Below are positions 21,750 to 22,002 of a stretch of DNA of 22,002 bases, one piece after another. The notes below the pieces were generated by a model that saw only the letters and a program-made list of their open reading frames with translations, was not told the DNA's origin and did no database searches. The position numbers were made by a program, and so were the translations under genes. The number at the start of each line of letters is the position of its first letter. Position 1 is the stretch's first letter. The stretch is from IMG/VR virus record IMGVR_UViG_3300030106_002705, positions 1 to 22,002 of that record. One strand, given 5' to 3'. The stretch comes from a virus.

Positions 21750-22002
21750 TTATATGTCGTGGAATATATCTTCAGGGTTATCCACGGTCGCTAGAACTTC
21801 ATCATCATTGAGAAGTCTAACTTCACCCCCATCTATTTTCATTCTAGATCCGGCGTATCTAGCAAAAATAATCCAGCTTCCTTTTTTACACCAAGGTCCT
21901 TCTGGATATCTTTTTTTATCTTTATAACAATCCGGTCCTAATGCTAGAACTAATCCACAAGTCGATGCCACCTGTGCTCGTTCTACCACATCATCAGTTA
22001 TA
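21750..22002 (-). CDS. GroES-like co-chaperonin, partial (5' end beyond right edge)
   Basis: The frame stays open through the right edge, so the gene starts upstream of the window. A GTG at 21989 is internal rather than a true start. The visible ~84 residues match phage Cpn10-like proteins: VVERAQVASTCGLVLALGPD, then YPEGPWCKKGSWIIFARYAG with GSRMKIDGGEVRLLNDDEVLA. This is the beta-barrel core of GroES, with the mobile loop expected in the missing part. Phage GroES-like proteins usually pair with the host GroEL to fold capsid protein. Next to the scaffold and capsid genes, that role fits well. The stop is 13 bases before the scaffold start. Confidence 0.85.
   Translation of the reverse strand, partial: ITDDVVERAQVASTCGLVLALGPDCYKDKKRYPEGPWCKKGSWIIFARYAGSRMKIDGGEVRLLNDDEVLATVDNPEDIFHDI

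Noticed and set aside
21750-21989. Complete GroES gene starting at GTG 21989
   Set aside because: The frame stays open to the edge and the visible part lacks the N-terminal strand and mobile loop, so the gene is cut by the window.
1-22002. tRNA genes, CRISPR arrays, insertion sequences, integrase or attachment sites
   Set aside because: No cloverleaf, regular spacer array, transposase, integrase or terminal repeats were found; the repeats seen are within coding sequence or are simple hairpins.

Overview
The window is part of a tailed-phage genome, most likely an uncultured marine phage. It is AT-rich, and every convincing gene lies on the minus strand, so the genes read from high to low coordinates. 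Genes are packed with gaps of a few bases or with ATGA or TAATG overlaps. No host genes, tRNAs, integrase or insertion sequence are visible. The proteins resemble those of environmental marine (Mediterranean/pelagiphage-like) phage genomes. This placement rests on protein style, gene order and base composition, not on a database search. There are head-tail adaptor-like genes but no sheath, tube or tape-measure gene, which suggests a podovirus-like tail; that is inference.

Head region (22002 down to about 18220): a GroES-like co-chaperonin cut by the right edge, a coiled-coil scaffold-like protein, a small conserved protein, a decoration-like protein and an HK97-fold-like major capsid protein. 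A strong hairpin follows the capsid gene. Two small genes come next and overlap out of frame by 86 bases.

Connector and tail region (18066 down to 12423): after a 154-base non-coding leader come small beta-rich virion proteins and then three head-tail junction or virion proteins. Next are a 152-residue virion protein, a protein built of Trp-Gly and 15-residue repeats, and a tail-fibre-like protein.

Receptor-binding region (12417 down to 7093): three genes encode five six-bladed kelch-like propellers with shared N- and C-terminal tags. Between them sits a tandem pair of small paralogues that begin MAYxYC.

Oxygenase cassette (7000 down to 3336): a coiled-coil protein is followed by five consecutive, mutually divergent 2-oxoglutarate/Fe(II) dioxygenase-like genes. 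Four of the five start by overlapping the preceding gene. This is the most striking block in the window. Its place between tail-fibre genes and a late tail gene suggests that the enzymes modify virion proteins or host-surface or phage-associated molecules, but no substrate can be read from sequence.

Distal end (3317 down to 1): a large tail/DNA-stabilisation-like gene whose conserved reading frame begins abruptly just after a stop-rich junction with the last oxygenase gene, so its normal N-terminus seems to be missing. A glycine-rich protein follows, and then a basic protein cut by the left edge.
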